Shown here piece by piece: positions 1 to 8,237 of a DNA stretch of 64,000 nucleotides (the first letter of the stretch is position 1; each line of letters begins with the position of its first letter). Source of the DNA: Salaquimonas sp041736675 (GTDB taxonomy: Bacteria; Pseudomonadota; Alphaproteobacteria; Rhizobiales; Rhizobiaceae); NCBI GenBank assembly GCA_041736675.1, contig JBGSTD010000009.1, positions 1 through 64,000 on the forward strand, given 5' to 3'. Made by a program: the position numbers and the translations under genes. Below the pieces are notes generated by a model. That model had not been told where the DNA came from, did no database searches, and saw only the letters and a list, made by a program, of their open reading frames with translations.

Positions 1-393
1 AGCGGTACCAGCATCGGTAAAGGTTTTGCCGGTGTCATGAAGCGTCACAACTTCGGTGGTGGCCGAGCTTCCCACGGTAACTCTGTTTCACACCGTGCAC
101 ATGGTTCAACGGGCCAGTGCCAGGATCCGGGTAAAGTGTTCAAGGGCAAGAAGATGGCAGGCCATATGGGCAATGTCAGCGTGACTACCCAGAACCTCGA
201 AATTGTCCGCACTGATCTTGATCGTGGTTTGATTTTGGTTCGCGGTGCTGTTCCTGGTTCAAAGGGTGCTTGGATTACTGTCAAGGATGCTGTCAAGAAG
301 GCGCTTCCTGCAAATGTCCCAATGCCTGCCGGTTTGAAATCCGGCGCTCCAAAAGCTGCTGAATCTGCAGAAAATGCTGGAGGTGAAGCATAA
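1..393 (+). CDS. rplC: 50S ribosomal protein L3, C-terminal part (cut by window start)
   Basis: C-terminal 130 residues of L3, an early-assembly protein of the large subunit next to the peptidyl-transferase centre. The reading frame is open from base 1, so the gene begins before the window. Recognisable are the SHGN...HR loop, the GQ dipeptide whose glutamine is methylated by PrmB in E. coli, and FKGKKMAG. The tail (PMPAGLKSGAPKAAES) is rich in Ala, Gly and Lys, as in other alphaproteobacteria. The stop overlaps the start of rplD by one base (TAATG), which implies translational coupling. First visible member of the S10-type operon; rpsJ should lie just upstream. Confidence 0.97.
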   Translation, partial: SGTSIGKGFAGVMKRHNFGGGRASHGNSVSHRAHGSTGQCQDPGKVFKGKKMAGHMGNVSVTTQNLEIVRTDLDRGLILVRGAVPGSKGAWITVKDAVKKALPANVPMPAGLKSGAPKAAESAENAGGEA

Positions 394-1013
394 TGGACAT
401 GAACGTAACAACACTTGAGGGCAAAGCCTCAGGCAAGATTTCTCTTTCGGACGAAATCTTCGGTCTTGAGCCCCGTATCGATATCATTCAGCGTATGGTG
501 CGTTATCAGTTGGCAAAGCGCCGTGCTGGTACACACGATGTGAAAAACCGCAGCGAGATCAACCGCTCGAACGTCAGAATGTACAAACAGAAGGGTACGG
601 GCCGCGCTCGTCACTCTACTGCAAAGGCTCCCCAGTTCCGCGGTGGTGGTCGTGCATTTGGACCAACACCACGCGATCACGATTTTGACCTGCCGAAAAA
701 AGTTCGTGCCCTGGCCCTGCGCCATGCACTTTCTTCCAAGCGTGCTTCCGACCAGATTATTGTTGTTGATGATCTGGTGATGAAAGAAGCCAAAACATCG
801 GCAATGCGCGGCACATTGAAAAAACTGGGCCTTGAAAATGCCCTGTTTATCGGTGGTGCCGAGCTTGATACCAATTTCGCGCTTGCAACCCGCAATATTC
901 CGCATATGGATGTGCTGCCGGTGCAGGGAATCAACGTTTACGACATTCTGCGCCGTGAGAAACTCGTTCTCTCCAAGGCAGCTGTCGAAGCACTGGAGGC
1001 ACGCTTCAAATGA
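393..1013 (+). CDS. rplD: 50S ribosomal protein L4
   Basis: L4 (206 aa) binds 23S rRNA domain I and sends a basic loop into the exit tunnel. The loop is clear at about residues 45-100 (RNRSEINRS-like stretch, YKQKGTGRARHS, QFRGGG, FGP), followed by the Rossmann-like globular part. Length is normal for the family. The ATG overlaps the rplC stop by one base, and a GGAGGTGA ribosome site sits inside the end of rplC. In E. coli L4 represses the S10 operon through the leader; that leader lies outside this window, so autoregulation here is only inferred. Confidence 0.97.
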   Translation: MDMNVTTLEGKASGKISLSDEIFGLEPRIDIIQRMVRYQLAKRRAGTHDVKNRSEINRSNVRMYKQKGTGRARHSTAKAPQFRGGGRAFGPTPRDHDFDLPKKVRALALRHALSSKRASDQIIVVDDLVMKEAKTSAMRGTLKKLGLENALFIGGAELDTNFALATRNIPHMDVLPVQGINVYDILRREKLVLSKAAVEALEARFK

Positions 1014-1303
1014 GCAAGATTCGTCATTACGATGTGATCGTATCTCCGGTCATCACTGAAAAGTCCACCATGGCTTCTGAAGCCAACCAGGTGGTTTTCA
1101 ATGTTGCCCCAAATGCAACCAAGCCAGAAATCAAGGCTGCGGTTGAAAGCTTGTTCAGTGTGAAAGTGACTGCGGTCAACACATTGGTTCGCAAGGGCAA
1201 AGTTAGGCGCTTTCGTGGCATTCTCGGCCGCCAGAGTGATGTGAAAAAGGCAGTTGTTACATTGGCTGAAGGTCAGTCCATCGATGTAACAACGGGCCTG
1301 TAA
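1010..1303 (+). CDS. rplW: 50S ribosomal protein L23
   Basis: L23 (97 aa) sits at the tunnel exit and docks trigger factor and SRP. The sequence starts MSKIRHYDVIVSPVITEKSTM, typical of the family, and carries the F-x-V hallmark region and the basic loop VRKGKVRRFRG. It overlaps rplD by 4 bases (ATGA), so ribosomes ending L4 can restart here. Normal length, with no insertion. Confidence 0.97.
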   Translation: MSKIRHYDVIVSPVITEKSTMASEANQVVFNVAPNATKPEIKAAVESLFSVKVTAVNTLVRKGKVRRFRGILGRQSDVKKAVVTLAEGQSIDVTTGL

Positions 1304-1329
1304 GAATTGTAGGCAAGGGTTTAAGAACC

Positions 1330-2163
1330 ATGGCACTCAAAAAGTTTAATCCGATCACGCCTGGTACGCGCCAGCTGGTGATTGTCGATCGTTCGGAGCT
1401 CTGGAAGGGCAAGCCGGTCAAGTCATTGACCGAAGGGCTATCTTCCACTGGCGGTCGTAACAACAACGGACGTGTAACGGCACATCATCGTGGCGGCGGT
1501 CACAAGCGTTCATATCGCCTGATTGATTTCAAGCGGCGTAAATGGGACGTTGAAGGTACAGTGGAACGCATCGAATACGATCCGAACCGCACAGCCTTTA
1601 TCGCCTTGATCAAATACGCAGACGGAGAGTTGGCCTACATACTGGCTCCTCAGCGTCTTGCTGCCGGTGACAAGGTCATTGCCGGCGCAACAGCGGATAT
1701 CAAACCTGGTAATGCGATGCCTTTGCGCGCCATTCCTGTCGGTTCGATTATCCACGCGGTTGAGATGAAGCCTGAAAAGGGAGCTCAGATCGCCCGTTCA
1801 GCTGGCACATATGCCCAGCTGGTTGGTCGTGACGGCGCCTATTCGATTATCCGTCTCAATTCGGGTGAACAGCGTCTGGTCCATGGCAATTGCATGGGTA
1901 CTATAGGTGCTGTATCAAACCCTGATAATTCCAACACCAACAAGGGTAAGGCAGGTCGCAATCGCTGGCTTGGCAAACGCCCGCATGTTCGCGGTGTTGC
2001 AATGAACCCGGTAGACCACCCACATGGTGGTGGTGAAGGCCGTACTTCTGGTGGTCGTCACCCGGTAACCCCGTGGGGCAAACCAACCAAAGGTAAGAAA
2101 ACCCGGACGAACAAAACGTCCGACAAGTTCATCATGCGCTCACGTCATCAGCGCAAGAAGTAA
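1330..2163 (+). CDS. rplB: 50S ribosomal protein L2
   Basis: L2 (277 aa) is needed for subunit association and for shaping the peptidyl-transferase centre. It has the N-terminal OB-like and SH3-like domains and the C-terminal loop MNPVDHPHGGGEGR (about residues 225-238) that reaches the active centre, including the conserved histidine that is functionally important in E. coli L2. The basic C-terminus ends in MRSRHQRKK. It lies 26 bases after rplW with no hairpin between, inside the same transcription unit. Confidence 0.98.
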   Translation: MALKKFNPITPGTRQLVIVDRSELWKGKPVKSLTEGLSSTGGRNNNGRVTAHHRGGGHKRSYRLIDFKRRKWDVEGTVERIEYDPNRTAFIALIKYADGELAYILAPQRLAAGDKVIAGATADIKPGNAMPLRAIPVGSIIHAVEMKPEKGAQIARSAGTYAQLVGRDGAYSIIRLNSGEQRLVHGNCMGTIGAVSNPDNSNTNKGKAGRNRWLGKRPHVRGVAMNPVDHPHGGGEGRTSGGRHPVTPWGKPTKGKKTRTNKTSDKFIMRSRHQRKK

Positions 2164-2175
2164 GAGGTCGACAAA

Positions 2176-2454
2176 GTGACTCGTTCAGTCTGGAAAGGCC
2201 CGTTTATCGACGGCTATCTACTCAAGAAAGTAGCAAAAGTCCGTGAAGGCGGCCGCAATGAAGTAATCAAGACCTGGAGCCGGCGTTCTACCATCCTGCC
2301 GCAGTTCGTTGGTCTGACCTTCGGTGTTTATAATGGTCAAAAGCATATCCCCGTCAATGTGAACGAGGACATGGTTGGACACAAACTGGGTGAGTTTTCT
2401 CCCTCGCGCACCTACTATGGTCATGGTGCGGACAAGAAAGCGAAGAGTAAGTAA
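2176..2454 (+). CDS. rpsS: 30S ribosomal protein S19
   Basis: S19 (92 aa) forms the head of the small subunit with S13. The hallmark start TRSVWKGPF and the core WSRRSTILP, PVNVNEDMVGHKLGEF and SPSRTYYGH are all present. Translation starts at a GTG codon (2176-2178) preceded by AAGAGGT; no in-frame ATG would keep the conserved N-terminus. Twelve bases separate it from rplB and two bases from rplV. Confidence 0.97.
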   Translation: MTRSVWKGPFIDGYLLKKVAKVREGGRNEVIKTWSRRSTILPQFVGLTFGVYNGQKHIPVNVNEDMVGHKLGEFSPSRTYYGHGADKKAKSK

Positions 2455-2456
2455 CC

Positions 2457-2843
2457 ATGGGCAAGCCAAAGCGCGAACGCTCGCTGAAGGACAATGAGGC
2501 ACGGGCAATCACCCGGACCATCCGCGTCAGCCCGCAGAAATTGAATCTGGTTGCGGCTTTGATCCGTGGCAAGAAGGCGCAGACAGCATTGGCTGATTTG
2601 CAGTTTTCTCGCAAACGTATCGCTGAGACGGTCTTGAAGACCCTTCAGTCAGCCATCGCCAATGCTGAAAACAACCACGATCTTGATGTCGACAGTCTCA
2701 TTGTCGCTGAGGCATATGTGGGCAAGTCGATTGTCATGAAACGCTTCCATGTTCGTGGTCGCGGCAAGGCAAGCCGGATTTTGCGTCCGTTTTCACACCT
2801 AACTATCGTCGTACGTGAAGTACAGGAAGAGGAGGCCGCCTGA
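2457..2843 (+). CDS. rplV: 50S ribosomal protein L22
   Basis: L22 (128 aa) lines the exit tunnel with a long beta hairpin. The hairpin is visible near residues 85-105 (KRFHVRGRGKASRILRPFSH), close to the site where erythromycin-resistance changes occur in other bacteria. The N-terminal helix contains RVSPQKLNLVAALIRGKKA. The C-terminus is acidic (EVQEEEAA). Its stop overlaps the rpsC start by one base (TGATG). Confidence 0.97.
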   Translation: MGKPKRERSLKDNEARAITRTIRVSPQKLNLVAALIRGKKAQTALADLQFSRKRIAETVLKTLQSAIANAENNHDLDVDSLIVAEAYVGKSIVMKRFHVRGRGKASRILRPFSHLTIVVREVQEEEAA

Positions 2844-3550
2844 TGGGTCAGAAGATCAATCCAATAGGCTTTCGCCTTGGTATCAACAAGACATGGGACA
2901 GCCGCTGGTTCGCTGAAACAGGCGACTACAGCCGTCTGCTGCACGAAGACCTGAAAATCCGCGCTTATGTGGAAAAAGAACTTGCAGCAGCATCGATTGC
3001 CAAAGTGGTTATCGAGCGTCCGCACAAGAAATGCCGTGTTACCATTCATGCTGCCCGTCCAGGCATCATTATTGGTAAGAAAGGCGCAGACATTGAGAAG
3101 GTACGCTCCAGGATTGCTGAAATGACAGCATCTGAAGTGCACATCAATATCGTTGAAGTACGCAAACCGGAAATTGACGCAACAATCGTTGCCCAATCAA
3201 TTGCCCAGCAGTTGGAACGCCGCATCGCTTTCCGCCGTGCCATGAAACGTGCTGTTCAGTCAGCAATGCGTCTTGGTGCAGAGGGCATCCGTATCAACTG
3301 TGGCGGACGTCTTGGCGGAGCCGAGATTGCCCGTATGGAATGGTACCGTGAGGGCAGGGTTCCTTTGCACACTCTTCGCGCAGACATCGATTATGGAACA
3401 GCACGCGCCACAACTGCCTATGGCATTTGCGGTGTAAAGGTCTGGATCTTCAAAGGCGAAATCCTTGAGCACGATCCAATGGCTTCAGAACGTCGTGCTA
3501 CAGAAGGTAGTGATCAGGGTAATTCAAACAACCGCCGCCAAAACGCTTAA
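2843..3550 (+). CDS. rpsC: 30S ribosomal protein S3
   Basis: S3 (235 aa) sits at the mRNA entry tunnel and has helicase activity with S4. The type-2 KH domain carries the G-x-x-G loop as IGKKGADIEK (about residues 75-85). The C-terminal domain contains INCGGRLGGAEIAR and the HTLRADIDYG motif. A low-complexity hydrophilic tail (GSDQGNSNNRRQNA) follows the fold, as in many rhizobial S3 proteins. The start overlaps rplV; 45 bases follow before rplP. Confidence 0.98.
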   Translation: MGQKINPIGFRLGINKTWDSRWFAETGDYSRLLHEDLKIRAYVEKELAAASIAKVVIERPHKKCRVTIHAARPGIIIGKKGADIEKVRSRIAEMTASEVHINIVEVRKPEIDATIVAQSIAQQLERRIAFRRAMKRAVQSAMRLGAEGIRINCGGRLGGAEIARMEWYREGRVPLHTLRADIDYGTARATTAYGICGVKVWIFKGEILEHDPMASERRATEGSDQGNSNNRRQNA

Positions 3551-3595
3551 GGGTGTTCGGCCGGTACTCTGGATCAGATTTAGGAAAGAAGAACA

Positions 3596-4009
3596 ATGCT
3601 TCAGCCAAAGCGCACAAAATATCGCAAGCAGCACAAGGGTAAGCTGCACGGCAATGCCAAAGGCGGTACAGATTTGAACTTCGGAGCTTTCGGGCTTAAG
3701 GCTCAAGAGCCTAACCGCGTGAACGCCCGTGAAATCGAGGCAGCCCGTCGTGCGATTACCCGTTGCATGAAACGTGCAGGTCGCGTATGGATCCGCATCT
3801 TCCCAGATCTTCCAGTGACATCAAAACCTACTGAAGTCCGTATGGGTAAAGGTAAGGGTTCGGTCGATTACTGGGCAGCCCGGGTAAAACCAGGCCGCGT
3901 AATGTTCGAGATCGACGGTGTATCAGAAGAATTGGCTCGTGAAGCGCTCCGTCTGGGTGCCATGAAGCTGTCCGTAAAAACACGTTTTGTTCAACGTATT
4001 GCTGACTAA
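3596..4009 (+). CDS. rplP: 50S ribosomal protein L16
   Basis: L16 (137 aa) contacts the A-site tRNA elbow. It starts MLQPKRTKYRKQHKG and contains FGLKA, VWIRIFPDLPVTSKPTEVRMGKGKG and the C-terminal helix EALRLGAMKLSVKTRFV, all canonical. The arginine before MGKGKG, which is hydroxylated by RoxA/YcfD in E. coli, is present. AGGAAAG-type ribosome site upstream (GGAAAGAAGAACA). Confidence 0.97.
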   Translation: MLQPKRTKYRKQHKGKLHGNAKGGTDLNFGAFGLKAQEPNRVNAREIEAARRAITRCMKRAGRVWIRIFPDLPVTSKPTEVRMGKGKGSVDYWAARVKPGRVMFEIDGVSEELAREALRLGAMKLSVKTRFVQRIAD

Positions 4010-4039
4010 GCAATACTTGATAAAGAAGGAAGTCTAGCC

Positions 4040-4243
4040 ATGAAGGCCAGTGACGTTCGAGCAATGACCGAAGATCAACTCAAGGATGAGTTGCTCAAGC
4101 TGAAGAAAGAGCAGTTTAATCTGCGCTTTCAAAAAGCTACCGGTCAATTGGAAAACACTGTGCGCCAGCGACAAGTTCGTCGCGATATCGCACGCATTCA
4201 AACAATAGCCCGCCAAAAGCAGGTTGAAGAAGCAAAAGCGTAA
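4040..4243 (+). CDS. rpmC: 50S ribosomal protein L29
   Basis: L29 (67 aa) is a two-helix protein near the tunnel exit and, with L23, part of the trigger-factor and SRP docking area. Sequence features are MKASDVRAMTEDQLKDELLKLKKEQFNLRFQ followed by the second helix VRRDIARIQTIARQ. Length normal; AAGGAAG lies 9 bases before the ATG. Eleven bases separate it from rpsQ. Confidence 0.96.
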   Translation: MKASDVRAMTEDQLKDELLKLKKEQFNLRFQKATGQLENTVRQRQVRRDIARIQTIARQKQVEEAKA

Positions 4244-4254
4244 GGAACCGGGAT

Positions 4255-4494
4255 ATGCCAAAGCGCGTATTGCAGGGCACTGTAGTCAGTGACAAGAACG
4301 AAAAAACAGTTGTGGTGAAGGTAGAGCGTCGCTTTACACACCCTTTGTTCAAAAAGACCGTTCGTCGTTCGAAGAACTACAAGGCTCATGACGAGTTGAA
4401 CAAATGCAAGGTTGGCGACATCATCTTTATCGAAGAGTGTGCTCCAATTTCCAAAGATAAGCGTTGGACGGTTATCGAAGGCCAGGCCAAGTAA
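4255..4494 (+). CDS. rpsQ: 30S ribosomal protein S17
   Basis: S17 (79 aa) is an OB-fold protein and primary binder of 16S rRNA. MPKRVLQGTVVSDKNEKTVVVKVERR and the later IEECAPISKDKRW are typical. It ends the S10-operon set; 87 bases then separate it from rplN, enough for an internal promoter, although I see no convincing -35/-10 pair there. Confidence 0.97.
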   Translation: MPKRVLQGTVVSDKNEKTVVVKVERRFTHPLFKKTVRRSKNYKAHDELNKCKVGDIIFIEECAPISKDKRWTVIEGQAK

Positions 4495-4581
4495 GGCTGG
4501 GTTGCGGATTTAATACAAGAATAACCCGCGTTGTTAGAGATCATTCTTCAGGACGCTTAAGAGACAAGAAGGTAGTCAGTC

Positions 4582-4950
4582 ATGATTCAGATGCAAACAA
4601 ACCTCGACGTCGCCGACAATTCCGGTGCTCGCCGTGTTATGTGCATCAAGGTCCTGGGCGGTTCCAAACGGAAATACGCCTCGGTTGGTGACATTATTGT
4701 GGTTTCCATCAAGGAAGCCATTCCACGCGGCCGCGTGAAAAAAGGCGATGTGATGAAAGCTGTTGTGGTTCGCACTGCAAAAGCAATCAGCCGCGCCGAC
4801 GGCAGCGTCATTCGCTTTGACAGCAATGCAGCTGTTCTCGTTGACAACAAATCAGAGCCAGTGGGTACCCGTATTTTCGGGCCTGTTCCTCGTGAGCTTC
4901 GCGCAAAGAAGCACATGAAGATCATTTCACTGGCACCTGAAGTTTTGTAA
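4582..4950 (+). CDS. rplN: 50S ribosomal protein L14
   Basis: L14 (122 aa) forms intersubunit bridges and is the binding site of the silencing factor RsfS. MIQMQTNLDVADNSGARRVMCIKVLGGSKR, VVRTAKAISRADGS and FGPVPRELR are diagnostic. First gene of the spc-type block. The start is supported by GACAAGAAGGTAGTCAG upstream and by a family-standard N-terminus. Confidence 0.98.
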   Translation: MIQMQTNLDVADNSGARRVMCIKVLGGSKRKYASVGDIIVVSIKEAIPRGRVKKGDVMKAVVVRTAKAISRADGSVIRFDSNAAVLVDNKSEPVGTRIFGPVPRELRAKKHMKIISLAPEVL

Positions 4951-4962
4951 GGAGCGAAGCAG

Positions 4963-5277
4963 ATGCAAAAAATTCGCAAAGGTGACCGCGTGGTTTTCCT
5001 TACCGGCAAGGACAAGGGCCGCACCGGTGATATTATTCAAATGATGCCAAAAGAAGGCCGCGCTCTTGTGAGCGGCATTAACATGGTCAAGCGTCACACA
5101 CGCCAGAGCCAGACTTCTGAAGGCGGTATCATTTCCAAAGAAGCACCAATCCAGGTGTCTAATCTTGCATTGGTTGATCCAAAAGACGGCAAGGCTACAC
5201 GGGTTGGATTTAAAACAATGGACGATGGCCGCAAGGTCCGCGTTGCCAAGCGTTCCGGAGAAGTGATCGATGGCTGA
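4963..5277 (+). CDS. rplX: 50S ribosomal protein L24
   Basis: L24 (104 aa) initiates 50S assembly and lies near the tunnel exit. The KOW motif is at the N-terminus (KGDRVVFLTGKDKGRTG), followed by VSGINMVKRHTR and the second lobe VALVDPKDGKATRVGF-like sequence. AAGGAGCGAAGCAG precedes the ATG. Its last eight bases (ATGGCTGA) are also the first bases of rplE in another frame. Confidence 0.97.
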   Translation: MQKIRKGDRVVFLTGKDKGRTGDIIQMMPKEGRALVSGINMVKRHTRQSQTSEGGIISKEAPIQVSNLALVDPKDGKATRVGFKTMDDGRKVRVAKRSGEVIDG

Positions 5278-5827
5278 CACCAATTACACACCGCGTATGC
5301 GCAAACTTTATGACGAAGTAATTCGTCAGCAAATCCAGGCCGAGTTCAACTACTCGAACCCAATGGAAGTTCCGCGCATTGAAAAAGTTGTACTGAACAT
5401 GGGTGTTGGCGAATCTACCGCCGATTCCAAGAAAGCTGGCCGCGCTGCCGAGGATTTGTCCCTGATCGCTGGTCAGAAGGCAGTTGTCACCCGTGCCAAG
5501 AAGTCTATTGCAGGTTTCAAGGTTCGTGAGGAAATGCCTCTTGGTGCAAAAGTAACGCTGCGCCGTGCGCAGATGTATGAATTTTTGGATCGCCTGATCA
5601 ACATCGCGCTACCGCGCGTTCGCGATTTCAGGGGCCTTAATCCAAAAAGCTTTGATGGTCGTGGCAACTTTGCCATGGGTATCAAGGAACACATTGTGTT
5701 TCCGGAGATCGAGTACGATAAAGTCGATCAGATCTGGGGCATGGACGTCATCGTTTGTACGACGGCGAAAACGGATGATGAAGCCCGCGCATTGCTGCGT
5801 GCCTTCAACTTCCCTTTTCCTAAGTAA
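5270..5827 (+). CDS. rplE: 50S ribosomal protein L5
   Basis: L5 (185 aa) binds 5S rRNA and the P-site tRNA T-loop. Conserved are PRIEKVVLNMGVGE, KSIAGFKVREEMPLGAKVTLR, PRVRDFRGLNPKSFDGRGNFAMGI and the C-terminal TTAKTDDEARALLRAF. It begins inside the end of rplX (8-base overlap ATGGCTGA), so its translation is probably coupled to L24. Confidence 0.98.
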   Translation: MADTNYTPRMRKLYDEVIRQQIQAEFNYSNPMEVPRIEKVVLNMGVGESTADSKKAGRAAEDLSLIAGQKAVVTRAKKSIAGFKVREEMPLGAKVTLRRAQMYEFLDRLINIALPRVRDFRGLNPKSFDGRGNFAMGIKEHIVFPEIEYDKVDQIWGMDVIVCTTAKTDDEARALLRAFNFPFPK

Positions 5828-5853
5828 CGGCAAGCGTATAGAAGGATTATAGA

Positions 5854-6159
5854 ATGGCTAAGGTAAGTGCCGTTGAGAAAAATGATCGCCGCCGTAAGCT
5901 GGTGGTAGCTCAGGCTGGCAAACGGGCAGCTCTCAAGAAAATCATCATGGATAAGTCCACCACAATGGAAGAGCGTTTCCGCGCTCAGTTGAAATTGGCT
6001 GCGCTTCCACGCGATGGAGCAAAGATCAGGGTTCGCAACCGTTGCGAAGTTTCCGGTCGTCCTCGTGGCTTCTACAGGAAGCTGGGAATGTCCCGTATCG
6101 CACTTCGCGATTTGGGTAATACAGGCAAAGTGCCTGGCATCGTCAAATCAAGCTGGTAA
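5854..6159 (+). CDS. rpsN: 30S ribosomal protein S14 (zinc-free type)
   Basis: S14 (101 aa) of the long, zinc-independent form used by most proteobacteria: the C-x-x-C pairs of the short form are absent. The conserved end NRCEVSGRPRGFYRKLGMSRIALRDL and the terminal IVKSSW are present. AGGATTATAGA precedes the ATG. Eleven-base spacing to rpsH. Confidence 0.97.
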   Translation: MAKVSAVEKNDRRRKLVVAQAGKRAALKKIIMDKSTTMEERFRAQLKLAALPRDGAKIRVRNRCEVSGRPRGFYRKLGMSRIALRDLGNTGKVPGIVKSSW

Positions 6160-6169
6160 GGAGAGCACA

Positions 6170-6568
6170 ATGTCTTTGACCGATCCTCTCGGTGATATGC
6201 TTACCCGCATCCGTAATGGTTTGATGCGTGGCAAAAGCAAAATCTCGACGCCGAACTCCAAATTGCGTGCTCGCGTACTGGACGTTCTGCAATCAGAAGG
6301 GTATATCCGCGGATATAGCCAGGTCGATTTTGGTAACGGCAAGTCCGAACTTGAAATCGAATTGAAATATTATGAGGGTTCTCCGGTTATCCGCGAGATC
6401 GCTCGTGTTTCAAAACCGGGCCGTCGCGTTTACGCTTCTGTGAAAAACATTCCAAGTGTCGCAAACGGCTTGGGTATCGCCATTCTTTCAACACCCAAGG
6501 GTGTAATGGCCGATCACGACGCGCGTGAACAGAATGTTGGTGGCGAAGTACTCTGCCAGATCTTCTGA
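6170..6568 (+). CDS. rpsH: 30S ribosomal protein S8
   Basis: S8 (132 aa) organises the central domain of 16S rRNA and in E. coli represses the spc operon by binding near the L5 start. The chosen start gives MSLTDPLGDMLTRIRNG, the family norm; an upstream in-frame ATG at 6014 lies inside rpsN and is not plausible. TAAGGAGAGC lies 6 bases ahead. The C-terminus GEVLCQIF is standard. The stop codon lies in a hairpin. Confidence 0.98.
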   Translation: MSLTDPLGDMLTRIRNGLMRGKSKISTPNSKLRARVLDVLQSEGYIRGYSQVDFGNGKSELEIELKYYEGSPVIREIARVSKPGRRVYASVKNIPSVANGLGIAILSTPKGVMADHDAREQNVGGEVLCQIF

Positions 6569-6573
6569 TCTGG
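6556..6573 (+). repeat. Hairpin over the rpsH stop codon
   Basis: Inverted repeat CCAGATC-TTCT-GATCTGG, a perfect 7-bp stem with a 4-base loop that includes the first base of the TGA stop codon of rpsH. It is followed by TTTGGTCTTCT, which is U-rich but broken, so it may be a weak attenuator or an mRNA end-protecting or processing site rather than a full terminator. Confidence 0.5.
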
Positions 6574-6618
6574 TTTGGTCTTCTCTGAATTATTGATGTT
6601 AACCGGACAGGTAAGAAT

Positions 6619-7152
6619 ATGTCTCGGATAGGTAAAAAACCAGTCGCTATTCCCCAGGGCGTTACCGCCTCTGTTGATGGCCAGACTGTAACTGCAAAAG
6701 GCCCTAAGGGCGAATTGAAATTTGTCGTCAATGAAGAAGTCATCGTGAAGATGGGCGAAGGCGGCGTCAAGGTTGATCCACGTGATCAGACCAAAGACGC
6801 TCGTTCCAAGTGGGGCATGTCCCGCACATCGATCGAGAACATCATGAATGGTGTTGCTACAGGCTTTACAAAGACGCTTGAGATCAACGGCGTTGGTTAC
6901 CGTGCTGCGATGCAGGGCAAGGACCTTCAGCTTTCTCTTGGCTTCAGCCATGAGGTTGTCTACATCGTGCCCGAGGGCATAACAGTGGCAACTCCAAAGC
7001 CAACTGAGATTTCGGTTTCAGGTATTGATAAACAGAAAGTCGGACAGGTCGCAGCGGAAATCCGCAGCTACCGCGGACCAGAGCCTTACAAGGGCAAAGG
7101 CGTCAAATATTCCGACGAGACAATCTTCCGCAAGGAAGGCAAGAAGAAGTAG
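6619..7152 (+). CDS. rplF: 50S ribosomal protein L6
   Basis: L6 (177 aa), two related domains near the GTPase centre and the sarcin-ricin loop. MSRIGKKPVAIPQGV opens the first domain; the second contains INGVGYRA and SHEVVYIVPEG, then GIDKQKVGQVAAEIRSYRGPEPYKGKGVKY, the family signature. Fifty bases separate it from rpsH; GACAGGTAAGAAT lies before the ATG. Confidence 0.98.
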   Translation: MSRIGKKPVAIPQGVTASVDGQTVTAKGPKGELKFVVNEEVIVKMGEGGVKVDPRDQTKDARSKWGMSRTSIENIMNGVATGFTKTLEINGVGYRAAMQGKDLQLSLGFSHEVVYIVPEGITVATPKPTEISVSGIDKQKVGQVAAEIRSYRGPEPYKGKGVKYSDETIFRKEGKKK

Positions 7153-7163
7153 GCGAGACGATT

Positions 7164-7526
7164 ATGGCAAGCAAACATTCAGGTACCCAGCGTCGCGCAA
7201 TGCGTGTTCGCCGTCAGCTCAAAAAAGTGGCTGGCGATCGTCCTCGTTTGAGCATTCACCGTTCTTCCAAGAACATTTATGCCCAAATTATTGACGACGC
7301 TAAAGGCGTAACAGTTGCTGCGGCATCTACGCTTGAAAAAGATGTTCGCGGTTCTCTGAAAACTGGTGCTGATTCTGCTGCTGCTGCAGCAATTGGCAAA
7401 CTGGTTGCAGAACGCGCAACAAAAGCCGGCGTTAAAGAAGTCGTATTCGACAGGGGTTCATTTTTGTACCACGGTCGTGTAAAGGCTCTTGCCGAAGCAG
7501 CTCGCGAAGCGGGCCTTAGCTTCTAA
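7164..7526 (+). CDS. rplR: 50S ribosomal protein L18
   Basis: L18 (120 aa) binds 5S rRNA with L5. Basic N-terminus MASKHSGTQRRAMRVRRQLKK, then RPRLSIHRSSKNIYAQIIDD and the C-terminal VVFDRGSFLYHGRVKALAEAAREAGL. Eleven bases after rplF. The 94-base gap to rpsE contains the inverted repeat TTCCGG (7575-7580) / CCGGAA (7597-7602), with no T-run. Confidence 0.97.
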   Translation: MASKHSGTQRRAMRVRRQLKKVAGDRPRLSIHRSSKNIYAQIIDDAKGVTVAAASTLEKDVRGSLKTGADSAAAAAIGKLVAERATKAGVKEVVFDRGSFLYHGRVKALAEAAREAGLSF

Positions 7527-7620
7527 CAGGCTTACAAACTGCGCTGGCCAGGTCCTCATTTCGGTAAGGATACCTTCCGGCGTTTACATAGTGCTTCCGG
7601 AAAAGAACAAGGATAGGAAC

Positions 7621-8184
7621 ATGGCACAGGAAAGAAAAGGTCGCGATAATCGCAATGACCGCGAGGAGCGTGACAGCGAATTCGTTGACAAGCTCGTCGG
7701 TATTAACCGCGTTGCAAAAGTTGTAAAAGGCGGTCGTCGTTTTGGTTTTGCCGCACTTGTAGTCGTTGGCGACCAGAAAGGCCGCGTCGGCTTTGGTCAC
7801 GGTAAGGCCCGCGAAGTGCCCGAGGCAATTCGCAAGGCAACAGAAGAAGCCAAAAGAAATCTCATTTTCGTTCCATTGCGCTCTGGCCGCACACTGCACC
7901 ACGATGGTGATGGTCGTCACGGCGCAGGTAAAGTGCACATGCGTGCAGCTGAGCCAGGTACCGGTATCATCGCCGGCGGCCCAATGCGCGCAGTTTTTGA
8001 AACGCTCGGCGTGCAGGACGTTGTGGCCAAGTCGATCGGTTCTTCAAACCCGTACAACATGGTTCGCGCAACATTCGATGCCTTGAAGCGTCAGATGCAC
8101 CCCAAAGATATCGCCGCCCAGCGTGGTTTGAAGTATTCGACACTTCAGGCTCGCCGCCGCGATCTTATTGGAACTGAAGAATAA
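7621..8184 (+). CDS. rpsE: 30S ribosomal protein S5
   Basis: S5 (187 aa) is a translational-fidelity protein at the mRNA entry. The double-stranded RNA-binding domain is FVDKLVGINRVAKVVKGGRRFGF (about residues 20-45) and the C-terminal domain contains GTGIIAGGPMRAVFETLGV and KSIGSSNPYNMVRAT. The start at 7621 follows AAGGATAGGAAC; an upstream in-frame ATG at 7489 falls inside rplR and is rejected. The N-terminal 17 residues are unusually charged (MAQERKGRDNRNDREE), as in other alphaproteobacteria. Confidence 0.98.
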   Translation: MAQERKGRDNRNDREERDSEFVDKLVGINRVAKVVKGGRRFGFAALVVVGDQKGRVGFGHGKAREVPEAIRKATEEAKRNLIFVPLRSGRTLHHDGDGRHGAGKVHMRAAEPGTGIIAGGPMRAVFETLGVQDVVAKSIGSSNPYNMVRATFDALKRQMHPKDIAAQRGLKYSTLQARRRDLIGTEE

Positions 8185-8206
8185 CTGCCCGATTGATTGG
8201 GGGCAG
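8185..8206 (+). repeat. Hairpin between rpsE and rpmD
   Basis: Inverted repeat CTGCCC / GGGCAG directly after the rpsE stop codon, loop of ten bases, no following T-run. Probably an intercistronic RNA structure; the role is unknown. Confidence 0.4.
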
Positions 8207-8237
8207 GGACTTCCTGCCGGAAGATAGGAGCCATAAA